NCBI RefSeq assembly: GCF_009711975.1
Contig: NZ_VIKW01000001.1
Span: 247,481 to 311,480, forward strand
Direction of reading: 5' to 3'
DNA: 64,000 bases
Source: Anabaena sp. UHCC 0204
Lineage (GTDB): Bacteria > Cyanobacteriota > Cyanobacteriia > Cyanobacteriales > Nostocaceae
Shown: positions 45,803 to 54,459 of the stretch, in pieces
How the letters are laid out: the number at the start of each line of letters is the position of its first letter
Numbering within the stretch: the stretch's first letter is position 1
Program-made: the position numbers and the translations under genes
The notes under the pieces: generated by a model
What the model was told of the DNA's origin: nothing
What the model saw: only the letters and a program-made list of their open reading frames with translations
The model's database searches: none

Positions 45803-45831
45803 GGTAATAGTTGCTAATTTGGGCTATTACC
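45803..45831 (+). terminator. Hairpin downstream of psaL
   Basis: GGTAATAG (45803-45810) pairs with CTATTACC (45824-45831) 18 bases after the psaL stop. No strong T-run follows. It is probably the 3' end or a stabilising hairpin of the psa transcript. Confidence 0.4.
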
Positions 45832-46279
45832 TATTATCGAGATAAAGTATATTAGAAAATAGATAAATATAAGTTTATAAAAAACTAATTATAAAATACT
45901 AAATTATTCAGAGAAATAGGGAAAATATTCAAAGTTTATTTGACTGAGTATAGCAATATTTTGATTTGATCTATAACGATGTTTCTGGAAAAAATCCAAA
46001 ATATACCTAATTCTAATATTTAACTTGCAGGGATAATTCGTGAATTATCTCTACAGGGAATGTAGCCAAGGGAGTATATTAGTTGGATAGGTTTCAGCTA
46101 AAAATTTACAGGTGTTATCATAAGCCATAATTTAATGAGTATTTAATGATTATCTAAATTGTGGCAGGGGCATATTTGATTAATAGATAAGGTTTGTGAA
46201 TAAAGATATTATCCAATTAAATTATAAATTAGATTCTCAAGTTATGCGATATCGCTATATATCTAATCCTTGATCAACA
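45832..46279. other. Intergenic region before the hybrid kinase
   Basis: About 450 AT-rich bases. It contains a 28-base near-palindrome at 46027-46054 of the same family as the perfect one at 21176-21203. No gene or RNA is otherwise evident. Confidence 0.5.
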
Positions 46280-49102
46280 ATGAATAACAATACTCCCAAA
46301 AAAATGCTAAATCAACCTTCTAATAAATTACCAAAACTCCCTGAAATATCTCTGAGATTATTGTTAATTGTACCATTTGTTTTGCAAATTGTGGGCGCAG
46401 TAGGATTGGTAGGTTATCTTTCCTATCATAGTGGACAAAAAGCGGTAGAAGATATGGCCAAATCTTTGATGGCAGAAATTGGCGATCGCATTGAACAAAA
46501 CTTAAACAGTTATCTCAATGCACCCGAACAACTTACTCAAACTAATGCCTCCCTCATCCGTCAAGGAATTTTAGATTACCAAAATTTACCAGCCCTGCAA
46601 ACACACTTTGCCCAGCAATTGCAAATTTTTTCTAGTGTCAGTAATGCGGCGATTGCTAATGAAAAACAAGATTATGTAGAAGTTGCACGAGATACATCTG
46701 ATAAGCTTATCGTTAGGATTTTAGATGCTTCAAAAAGTAAAAATTTCTATCGTTACCGAGCAAATATAACAGGTAAAATTAATCAATTACTGCAAACTAG
46801 AACTGATTATAATCCTCATAATGACCCTCCTAAGGGAAAGTCTTGGTATGGTGCTGCAAGGAAAGCGAAGATGGGAAATTGGACTATTGTAGTTAACTTA
46901 GCACGGGGAAAAGATCATCCATTTCTAGTTGCAGGTTATACTTTGCCATTTGAAGATGCACAGGGAAAATTTCAAGGTGTACTTAATTCCGCTCTATATC
47001 TGATTCAGTTTGGAGACTTTCTCCAAGGTCTAAAAATTGGGAACACAGGGCAAGCATTTTTGATAGATCAACAAGGACAAATGATTGCCAATTCTATTAA
47101 TGAAGTACCATTTATAACTACCGCTAAAAGTGAGTTATCTCAAAATGTTGATGCTAGTTCCCGCCGATTAAAAGCAACAGCTAGTAAAAATCAACTTATT
47201 AGATTAGCATCCCAATATTTAGTAGATCACTTTAAGCTAGAAGATATTCAAAAAACTCAACCACTTAATTTATCAGTGGATGGTCAGAACTATTTTGTAC
47301 AGGTTCTACCCGTGAGTAGACAAAATTTAAACTGGTTGACAGTTATTATCATTCCTGAATCTGACTTCATGGAACAGATTAACAAAAATGCCCGTTTGAC
47401 AATTGTATTCTGTGGTCTAACTCTTGTTTTTGCTACAATAATTGGTATTCTTACTGCTCGTTGGATTACTATTCCTATTTTACGATTAAGTCAAGCAAGT
47501 GAGGCTTTAGCATTAGGAGAATGGCAAAATTCTGAGATAGAAACTGATTTATTAAAAACTAAAAATATTACAGAAATATCAACTCTGGCTAATTCATTTA
47601 ATTTAATGGCAAATCAGTTACAAGAATCTTTTGAAACTTTAGAAAATCGAGTAGAAGAACGGACAGCAGAATTAGTTGTTGCTAAAGAAAAAGCCGAAGT
47701 TGCAAATCAAGCAAAAAGTTCATTCATTGCGAATATGAGTCATGAATTGCGGAGTCCCCTAAATGCAATTATCGGTTTTTCTCAGTTAATGTTACGCACG
47801 AAAAATTTGCCCTTAGAACAATATGACAATGCAGGAATTATTCAAAGAAGTGGGGAATATTTATTAACTTTAATTAATAATGTTCTTGATTTTTCTAAAA
47901 TTGAAGCTGGTAAAACTACTCTTAATCAAAAGGATTTTAACCTAGATCAATTACTAAATGATTTAGAAGATATGCTGCATTTGAGGGCGGTTAATGCCGG
48001 ATTAGAGTTAATCTTTGTTAGAGATGAAAATTTACCCCATTATATTTATACTGATGGCGTAAAGTTACGTCAAGTTTTACTTAATTTATTGGGAAATGCC
48101 ATTAAATTTACCAATCAAGGAGAAGTAATTTTAAAGATTAATTCAATTAAAAATCAAGAAACTCAAAATTATACTTTAAATTTCAGTATTAGTGATACGG
48201 GAATGGGAATTTCTGCCGACGAATTAAATAAATTATTTCAGGCTTTTAGTCAAACAGAATCAGGAAAAGAATCTCAAGAAGGAACAGGTTTAGGTTTAGT
48301 GATTAGTCGTCAATTTGTGCAGTTAATGGGAGGAGATATTACTGTAGAAAGTGAATTAGGAACAGGAACAACTTTTAAATTTTCTATTCAAGCCAAATTA
48401 GGTCAAGAAACTATTAATAATGAACATACTTTGCATAAAAAAGTATTAGTACTTGCCCCAGATCAACCTATATATAAAATACTGGCAGTAGATGATAAAG
48501 CCATCAACCGACAATTATTAATTAAACTGCTTTCACCTTTAGGATTTGAAATTAAAGAAGCAAGTAATGGACAAGAAACTATTAATATTTGGGATGAATG
48601 GCAACCCCATTTAATATTTATGGATATGAGAATGCCTGTAATGGATGGTTATGAAGCTACTAAATATATTAAATCTACCACAAAAGGCAATGCTACAGCG
48701 ATAATTGCTTTAACTGCAAGTGTTTTAGAGGAAGAAAAAGCGATTGTTTTATCAGCAGGATGTGATGATTTTTTACGAAAACCTTTTAAAGAAAATACAA
48801 TTTTTGAGACTTTAACTAAACATTTAGGAGTAAAATATATTTATGAAGAATTAGCCACAGGTGATGTAATTTTGGAGCAATCACCATTTATACTATCATC
48901 TGTAGATTTAGTTATAATTTCTGAGGAATTGAGATCGCAATTAAGCGAAGCGGCTTTAAATGGTGATAGTAATCAGGTGAAACTATTGATTCAAGAAATA
49001 CCTAACCAAGAATCCCATTTAGTAAAAGTTCTTGAAAAACTAGCCAATCAATTTCAATTTGATGAAATAGCAGAATTGTTGAGTGATGAAAATATAAAAT
49101 AG
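46280..49102 (+). CDS. Hybrid sensor histidine kinase/response regulator
   Basis: A 940-residue membrane-bound hybrid kinase. Membrane segment one is at about 26-50 ('LLLIVPFVLQIVGAVGLVGY'), followed by a large extracytoplasmic Cache-like sensor (about 55-360), segment two (about 375-395, 'IVFCGLTLVFATIIGILTAR'), a HAMP linker, a coiled coil, HisKA with the histidine in 'NMSHELRSPLN' (about 488), HATPase ('NLLGNAIKF', 'DTGMGISADEL', 'GTGLGLVISR'), and a C-terminal receiver with 'LIFMDMRMPVMDGYEATKYI' (Asp about 781). A helical tail after the receiver is common in this cyanobacterial group. A decayed REC-GGDEF gene follows by 44 bases, suggesting that an output partner has been lost. Ligand unknown. 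Confidence 0.92.
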   Translation: MNNNTPKKMLNQPSNKLPKLPEISLRLLLIVPFVLQIVGAVGLVGYLSYHSGQKAVEDMAKSLMAEIGDRIEQNLNSYLNAPEQLTQTNASLIRQGILDYQNLPALQTHFAQQLQIFSSVSNAAIANEKQDYVEVARDTSDKLIVRILDASKSKNFYRYRANITGKINQLLQTRTDYNPHNDPPKGKSWYGAARKAKMGNWTIVVNLARGKDHPFLVAGYTLPFEDAQGKFQGVLNSALYLIQFGDFLQGLKIGNTGQAFLIDQQGQMIANSINEVPFITTAKSELSQNVDASSRRLKATASKNQLIRLASQYLVDHFKLEDIQKTQPLNLSVDGQNYFVQVLPVSRQNLNWLTVIIIPESDFMEQINKNARLTIVFCGLTLVFATIIGILTARWITIPILRLSQASEALALGEWQNSEIETDLLKTKNITEISTLANSFNLMANQLQESFETLENRVEERTAELVVAKEKAEVANQAKSSFIANMSHELRSPLNAIIGFSQLMLRTKNLPLEQYDNAGIIQRSGEYLLTLINNVLDFSKIEAGKTTLNQKDFNLDQLLNDLEDMLHLRAVNAGLELIFVRDENLPHYIYTDGVKLRQVLLNLLGNAIKFTNQGEVILKINSIKNQETQNYTLNFSISDTGMGISADELNKLFQAFSQTESGKESQEGTGLGLVISRQFVQLMGGDITVESELGTGTTFKFSIQAKLGQETINNEHTLHKKVLVLAPDQPIYKILAVDDKAINRQLLIKLLSPLGFEIKEASNGQETINIWDEWQPHLIFMDMRMPVMDGYEATKYIKSTTKGNATAIIALTASVLEEEKAIVLSAGCDDFLRKPFKENTIFETLTKHLGVKYIYEELATGDVILEQSPFILSSVDLVIISEELRSQLSEAALNGDSNQVKLLIQEIPNQESHLVKVLEKLANQFQFDEIAELLSDENIK

Positions 49103-49146
49103 ATATTTTTTGAAATAGTGGTAAGATCATCCTCAAACTACCCAAA

Positions 49147-49437
49147 ATGATGAACAGATTTCCAGTGCATCTTGATCCACAATCTGAAACTAAAGGCAAG
49201 ATTCTCTTAATAGATGATCTAGAAGCGATTCCTACGGAGCGCTTCTCTATCGCTAATCTGGCTATTCCTCACCAAAATTCTGATGTTAGCAGTAATGTTA
49301 CCTTGAGTATGGGGATAGTTAGTCAGATTCCCACAAGAGAGGAAAATTTAGAACTCTTAATATCCCATGCTGATCAAGCTCTTTATACTGCCAAGAATCA
49401 GGGACGAAATCAGGCGATCGCCTATCAAGTTCAATAA
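49147..49437 (+). pseudogene. Internally deleted REC-GGDEF response regulator relic
   Basis: A 96-codon frame. Residues 1-24 ('LDPQSETKGKILLIDDLE') are the first strand of a receiver domain with its acidic pair. Residues from about 36 onward ('ANLAIPHQNSDVSSNVTLS', 'LISHADQALYTAKNQGRN') are the end of a GGDEF diguanylate cyclase domain. The rest of the receiver, including its phosphorylation aspartate, and the GGDEF signature are missing, so it can neither be phosphorylated nor make c-di-GMP. At the join lies a small inverted repeat (GAAGCG 49222-49227, CGCTTC 49240-49245). It stands right after the hybrid kinase, the place of its likely partner. The reading frame remains open across the join. 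Confidence 0.7.
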
Positions 49438-49475
49438 TTTCCAAACATCAACAAAAAATTTTCAATTTCTTGTCC

Positions 49476-50072
49476 TTATCCAAAAATCGCTATCTCTATT
49501 TCCTTCAAAGCTTGCTCAAAATCATCATTGATAATTTTTATATCAAATTCGTTAGCAGCAGCAATTTCCTCTTCAGCCCGTTGCAAACGACGAGAAATAG
49601 CTTCTTCCGAGTCTTGTCCCCGTCCACGAATCCGGGTTTCTAATTCTGAAAATGAAGGTGGTAAAATAAAAATGCTGAGGGCGCTAGGGAAGGTAGAACG
49701 GATTTGTCTTGCTCCTTCTAGTTCAATTTCTAGCACCACCAACTTACCAGACTGAATCTGCCTCAGCACCGCTTCACGAGGCGTACCATAACAGTTACCA
49801 GCAAATTCCGCCCATTCTAAAAATTCACCTTGAGTAATTAATTGTTCAAATTTACTCCGGCTGATAAAGTCATAGTTTTTACCATTGATTTCTCCCGGAC
49901 GTGGAGAACGAGTCGTTGCAGATACTGAATAATGTAATTCTGGATAACGCTGGAGAATTTCATTCATTAAAGTACCTTTCCCGACTCCACTCGGACCGGT
50001 TAAAACAATTAACTTGCCCAGAGGCGGGCATTCTTCGGTATTTGCACCATTATAGATAGGTAAAACTTGCAT
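49476..50072 (-). CDS. gmk: Guanylate kinase
   Basis: Guanylate kinase, about 198 residues, which phosphorylates GMP to GDP in the cytosol. The P-loop '[20 protein letters not shown]' and the GMP-binding '[20 protein letters not shown]' are clear; '[20 protein letters not shown]' follows. I chose the ATG at 50072 (MQVLPIYNG), which fits the family; an upstream ATG at 50099 is possible. It lies downstream of remA, the common arrangement in bacteria. Confidence 0.95.
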   Translation of the reverse strand: MQVLPIYNGANTEECPPLGKLIVLTGPSGVGKGTLMNEILQRYPELHYSVSATTRSPRPGEINGKNYDFISRSKFEQLITQGEFLEWAEFAGNCYGTPREAVLRQIQSGKLVVLEIELEGARQIRSTFPSALSIFILPPSFSELETRIRGRGQDSEEAISRRLQRAEEEIAAANEFDIKIINDDFEQALKEIEIAIFG

Positions 50073-50318
50073 TATCCGTGAAAGAAGTGAATTAATCAAT
50101 ATTAATGATTCATTAGTCTTATTTTAGCTGCTCAGACAACTAATACCATTTTAAATTTTGGATTTTAAATTGTAAAATACCTACAGTGTAAGCTTTATAG
50201 GCTGCCATTTCTCATCCTGACTTTTCAAATTGGTATAAAGACTAAAGAATTTGTAGCACTGGTGACAGAAAACCAGTCTAATTCACATGGTACGGCCAAT
50301 CTGGTGCAAATCCTCTGA

Positions 50319-50585
50319 TTAATTATCTACAACATGATGATCACGGGAAATCACAAACCGATTCGCTACGGTTTCTGGCTGAATCGCTGAGAGAATGACG
50401 TGACTAGAATCAGTGATGATCACCGCCCTAGTTCGTCGTCCATAGGTAGCATCAACCAGTTGACCTCTGTCCCTCGCATCGGTGATAATCCGTTTAATGG
50501 GAGCGGATTCTGGACTAACAATGGCAACTACTCTGTTGGCAGAGACGATATTACCAAACCCGATATTGATTAATTGAATTTCCAT
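50319..50585 (-). CDS. remA: RemA-like (DUF370) protein
   Basis: An 88-residue RemA/DUF370 protein with '[20 protein letters not shown]', '[20 protein letters not shown]' and '[20 protein letters not shown]'. RemA in Bacillus is a DNA-binding ring that activates matrix genes; cyanobacterial homologues are less studied. I start at the ATG at 50585 (MEIQLINIG). gmk lies 246 bases downstream on the same strand, as in many bacteria. Its role here is inferred from the family. Confidence 0.9.
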   Translation of the reverse strand: MEIQLINIGFGNIVSANRVVAIVSPESAPIKRIITDARDRGQLVDATYGRRTRAVIITDSSHVILSAIQPETVANRFVISRDHHVVDN

Positions 50586-50788
50586 AGAAAAATTGCAGCT
50601 AAACGAAAAATGAAAAGCTTGTAGTAAACTTATTCCCATGTTATCCCTAAAGAATGGGAGTTACAACGAATTACACTACGTCAGCCTGAGTTTTTTCATA
50701 GCAAATGCTTTTTTTAGCTGCATTATCAACCAAATTTACTAAAAATATTCCCTATGATATAGGCGCAAACACATTTATTGCAACAGGA

Positions 50789-50870
50789 AGTAGGTAGATG
50801 TGAGATAACCAAAATGTGTGGAGAAAAGTAAAATCGCCCAAAACTTTCTTCCTGTTCCCTATTCCCTGCC
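50789..50870. repeat. Second, degenerate copy of the 42057 MITE-like element
   Basis: Sequence from GTAGGTAGATG (50789) through AGAAAAGTAAAAT to a TTCCTGTTCCCT block aligns without large gaps with 42061-42139. The left terminal repeat is recognisable; the right one is not. It lies between remA and the transglutaminase-like gene. Confidence 0.6.
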
Positions 50871-50900
50871 CCCTGCCATAGGCTGGAAAGTCTGTCTCAA

Positions 50901-53201
50901 CTATTTTGAATTCTGGCTGGTGGTATTAGTTGTTTTTTGAATTCTTTGCCATCTTTGTTGCAATTGTTGCCAATTGGGACTATTACTACCATAACGCCAA
51001 CTCACATAAGCATGACAGATTTCATCTATAATTTCAGCTATTTCTGGGGAATGATATTGGTGTGAAATCTGAGCATATTCTAGGGGTGTTTGACTGGGAT
51101 GCTTCCTTAAACCCTTGTTAGCTGTCCATTGTAGCATTTGTTGGTAAAGTCTTTCCATTGGGGGTAATTTCTTTAACCAACGCAGGTTAAGCCACTTGCG
51201 CCATTGTCCCCAACCCAACCAAGCTAAGAATGCGGCAATTGTGCCAATAATTAAACCTGTTAATACTCCTAGCCAACCCTTAGTAAATAAAGCTAAAAAC
51301 CAAGCTAGTCCTCTGAATAACCAACTAAATATTGCCCCAAATACAGTATTTAAAATAGCTGTAATTGGTGAAGGTAGCCAACCAGCGACCCAATTCCAAA
51401 ATTGTCGCAGCACAGTAAAAGTTTGATCTTCTTCTATCGAAGGAGGAATCAAGGGATGTCCAGGAATGGGATCAAAGGTAAACCAACCATATCTAGGGAA
51501 ATAAACTTCTGTCATCGCATAAGCATCTGTATTACGGACAACATACATTCCTGTAAATGGATTAAACTCCCCTGGGGCAAATCCCGCTACTAATCGGGCT
51601 GGAATGCCAATGGAACGCAACATCACTGTTAATACAGTAGAAAAATGGTCTGGATAACCGCCTTTATTTTTGAATAAAAAACTTTCTACTAAGTCATCCT
51701 TTTCATCAAAAAATGGTAGGTCTAAGGGATTTGTAGGTACAGAGTAATTTTGCTTAATATACTGGGCTAAATAAAGAGCTTTTTCGTAGGTTGAATCTAG
51801 GGTTTTTGTTTCTGGAGAACGGGAAACCCGTTGTTGATCATAAATTGCGAGAATTTCTTCTGTCCTTTTGCGGACTTTATCGGCAATTTCTGGGGGGATT
51901 TGGAGGTAATATTTGGTAATACTGGCTGGATATTTAGTGGATGCTTTACCTAACAAAGAGCGATCGCGGTAGGGAACTTCGGAAACTACTGTATATGTTA
52001 GTCCTTCTGATAACTGTACTGGCGCACGTAAACCATCTTCTTGATCGACAGCTATCATTGGTGTGGGAAAGTACAAAGCTTTGGGATAGGACATCGCCGG
52101 AATTAGGTTAGGTAACTCCGACACCAAATTATAAGTTTGTACTACCTCTTTTGTTCGAGTCATAAAAGGTGGGAGATCGATAGAAATGCGATAAGTCCAA
52201 GATGATTGTCTTAGGGTCGTTACCTGATCATCGCGGGAAATCTTCCAGCCTTTACCTGTATAACGGTCAAAAGCCAAAACTCGCCAAAAACCTTCGGCTT
52301 GCGATCTCACACGCATCACCACCTTGGGTTTCATTTCCCCCCGCAGGTTTTGGTTCATCTCGCTATTAAAACCGTAATAAAAATTATTGTCTAATGTTCC
52401 TGGTTCACCAGCATTTCCACCACTACCGCTACCATTTCCTTCCCCATTACCCCTACCTTCACGGACATAACCGGGGTTAATAATATTGCGTCCTGTGAAA
52501 TTGTCTGGGATTTTAATCGGCGCACTCACAGGAAAAGATCGTAGCTGATAACCAGGAAACCGGGGTAAAATTGCAAAAATTCCCAGCCCTAAAGCCACAA
52601 TCAATAAAAAATTTAAAATGAGAACTTTAAAATTGAAATTAGAATTATTCTTTTTACGAGATTTTTCAGCAATGGATTGCTTGAATCCCAATCGTGAACG
52701 GTAATCTAGAACTAAAGTGGGGAGAGCGATCGCTAAAAATAACAGCAACACCGGTGCAAACGCCATAGTTTGGCTCAACGTCGCCGCCACACCCACCAAT
52801 ATTAACCCAATCACAATGGAATAACCCAAATCCTTCCGACGGGGAGTATCAAAGCTGTGTAGCACTTGCAGTTGAATCAATAACTCAGCCAAACTCAGCC
52901 GAGTATCATGCCAATTTCCTATAAAACGTCCAAAAAAAGCACCTAAACCCAATAACATCCCAATCGCAATACAAAACTGGATAGGAATATTAGAACTTCG
53001 GCGACGGTAATAACTCCAAGCTGTACCCACCATAGTCAGTGGGATTGTCCACAAACTAAATTGAGTTTCAGCAGCAATATCCGTAGCCACAACCCCCAAC
53101 ACGACCAACCCTAGCACTAACACCCGTAAAGGAATTGAATCCTCTACCTCTTTTACTGGTGATTTTCCTATAGTTTTTGGCCAGTAATTAAACCGATTCA
53201 T
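50901..53201 (-). CDS. TgpA-like transglutaminase-fold membrane protein, catalytic residues absent
   Basis: About 766 residues. The N-terminal quarter has about six hydrophobic segments (TgpA/DUF3488 region), followed by an extracytoplasmic transglutaminase-core domain, then a membrane segment and a C-terminal cytosolic DUF4129-like end. In active members the core reads GYCxHF and later AHAW; here it reads 'GGYPDHFSTVLTVMLRSIGI' and 'NTDAYAMTEVYFPRYGW', so both the catalytic cysteine and histidine are replaced, while the DP aspartate ('FTFDPIP') remains. It is therefore probably a structural or regulatory pseudoenzyme. I start at the ATG at 53201 (MNRFNYWPK); the one at 53219 is possible. Role unknown. 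Confidence 0.85.
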   Translation of the reverse strand: MNRFNYWPKTIGKSPVKEVEDSIPLRVLVLGLVVLGVVATDIAAETQFSLWTIPLTMVGTAWSYYRRRSSNIPIQFCIAIGMLLGLGAFFGRFIGNWHDTRLSLAELLIQLQVLHSFDTPRRKDLGYSIVIGLILVGVAATLSQTMAFAPVLLLFLAIALPTLVLDYRSRLGFKQSIAEKSRKKNNSNFNFKVLILNFLLIVALGLGIFAILPRFPGYQLRSFPVSAPIKIPDNFTGRNIINPGYVREGRGNGEGNGSGSGGNAGEPGTLDNNFYYGFNSEMNQNLRGEMKPKVVMRVRSQAEGFWRVLAFDRYTGKGWKISRDDQVTTLRQSSWTYRISIDLPPFMTRTKEVVQTYNLVSELPNLIPAMSYPKALYFPTPMIAVDQEDGLRAPVQLSEGLTYTVVSEVPYRDRSLLGKASTKYPASITKYYLQIPPEIADKVRKRTEEILAIYDQQRVSRSPETKTLDSTYEKALYLAQYIKQNYSVPTNPLDLPFFDEKDDLVESFLFKNKGGYPDHFSTVLTVMLRSIGIPARLVAGFAPGEFNPFTGMYVVRNTDAYAMTEVYFPRYGWFTFDPIPGHPLIPPSIEEDQTFTVLRQFWNWVAGWLPSPITAILNTVFGAIFSWLFRGLAWFLALFTKGWLGVLTGLIIGTIAAFLAWLGWGQWRKWLNLRWLKKLPPMERLYQQMLQWTANKGLRKHPSQTPLEYAQISHQYHSPEIAEIIDEICHAYVSWRYGSNSPNWQQLQQRWQRIQKTTNTTSQNSK

Positions 53202-53484
53202 CCTGGATAGATTAAACATTTTTAGGTAAGCAAAGCTATGATGTAGACGCTGCGGACACAATGCTAGGTATGAAAACTATCACCTTGTCTTCAACTCCCC
53301 CCTATCGTAGCTTTATACTCCCACAGAGTACAAGTGTCCTGCTCATAGCTAAGGCATTCAGTTCGCCCTTAATATCGTTTATCCTCTTTTGACAAGAGAA
53401 TTAAGTTTTAAAACCAGGAAATAAATCAAATATATTATACATCTGTTGCCATGACTCCCATCTAACCCAGGAATAGTAATTGCC

Positions 53485-54279
53485 TTAAATTTTGACCTGA
53501 ATAGCCAACAATAAAGGCTGCTGATCTAATTCCGGGAACTCAACTGTCAAAGTATAAGTTGGCTGAATCTGATCAATTTGTAACTCGATAATTGGCATTT
53601 CCGAAATTACAGATGTTACAGTTTGTTGCGGATGATTACCTTGAAGCTGTAAAATTCCAGGTGTAGGTAAATCACCCTGAACAGTTAGCTTTGTAGATGT
53701 ACCTAAACTCCATAATTCTACCCGAATACTCAGTGTCCCCACAGTAGTCAGCCATTGTCTTTCTAGCAATGGTTGAGTAGATGAAATAGGCAAAGTTAAA
53801 TTTTCTAGCAGTTGCTTGGCTGCCATTAATGACAACGCCATTTGTTGTCGTGGTAATAAATCAAAATAATCGCTCTCAATATTAGGCATAGCTGACAGAG
53901 TATCAGCAGAACGATAAGAGCTTCTCAGCACTAACCCAGCCAAATCATTAATGGCCTGAGCATCACTCGGAAACATACTTTCCACCACCTGAACTAATTT
54001 AGCTCCCAGGGGTACGGAAGATGTCAGCAACACCTGACATTTTTCTAACAATTGCCAAAAAACTTTTTCCGGCAGAGGAATAGGCAAATTCAGTTTAGAT
54101 TGGTGAACAGTCCACCCCCAAACAGGAACTAATCCTAGAGATTGTTCTTCTACACAATCAGGATATTCTACCAATTGTGTTTCCCAGGGGAACAAAGGTG
54201 GATTTTTTTCTGTTTCGCCTTGTAAACGACGCTTAATAATAGCTTGGAAACGTTCTTGCACAGTAGGAATTTCTCCCAA
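53485..54279 (-). CDS. patU3: PatU3-like heterocyst pattern protein
   Basis: A 264-residue protein downstream of hetZ on the same strand. By position and size it corresponds to PatU3, which affects heterocyst spacing in Anabaena. It shows no known enzymatic motif; the N terminus 'IPTVQERFQAIIKRRLQGET' and an all-beta C terminus ('LTVQGDLPTPGILQLQGNHP' onward) are visible. The only upstream start in the frame is TTG at 54279; a GTG at 54261 preceded by GGGAG is perhaps better. An in-frame TGA precedes it, so it is separate from the patU5-like remnant. Assignment relies on synteny. Confidence 0.7.
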   Translation of the reverse strand: MGEIPTVQERFQAIIKRRLQGETEKNPPLFPWETQLVEYPDCVEEQSLGLVPVWGWTVHQSKLNLPIPLPEKVFWQLLEKCQVLLTSSVPLGAKLVQVVESMFPSDAQAINDLAGLVLRSSYRSADTLSAMPNIESDYFDLLPRQQMALSLMAAKQLLENLTLPISSTQPLLERQWLTTVGTLSIRVELWSLGTSTKLTVQGDLPTPGILQLQGNHPQQTVTSVISEMPIIELQIDQIQPTYTLTVEFPELDQQPLLLAIQVKI

Positions 54280-54319
54280 TTGAAAGGTTTGGGGGTTTTC
54301 TCACAAGCTTAGTTCACCA

Positions 54320-54459
54320 TTAAACGGCTACCATCTTGAGATAAATATTTACCCCGTCAATTTCCTCACATTCTAACAACGTATACCCGTAAGTGTTGAA
54401 TTTGTAATTTTTCAATACCCAAGCAAGTTGATAATTTTATGAGGATTCTGAGTCACCAT
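54320..54459 (-). pseudogene. patU5-like remnant with frameshift between hetZ and patU3
   Basis: An ATG at 54459 overlaps the hetZ stop (ATGGTGA), the typical operon start, and reads MVTQNPHKIINLLGY before a stop. In a second frame of the same strand the sequence continues as 'LAWVLKNYKFNTYGYTLLEC' then 'EEIDGVNIYLKMVAV' to TAA at 54320. The total of 140 bases is not a multiple of three, so one base is missing or extra around the AACTTGC stretch. In Anabaena a small gene, patU5, lies in this place. It could be a pseudogene, a sequencing error or a programmed shift. Confidence 0.45.
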
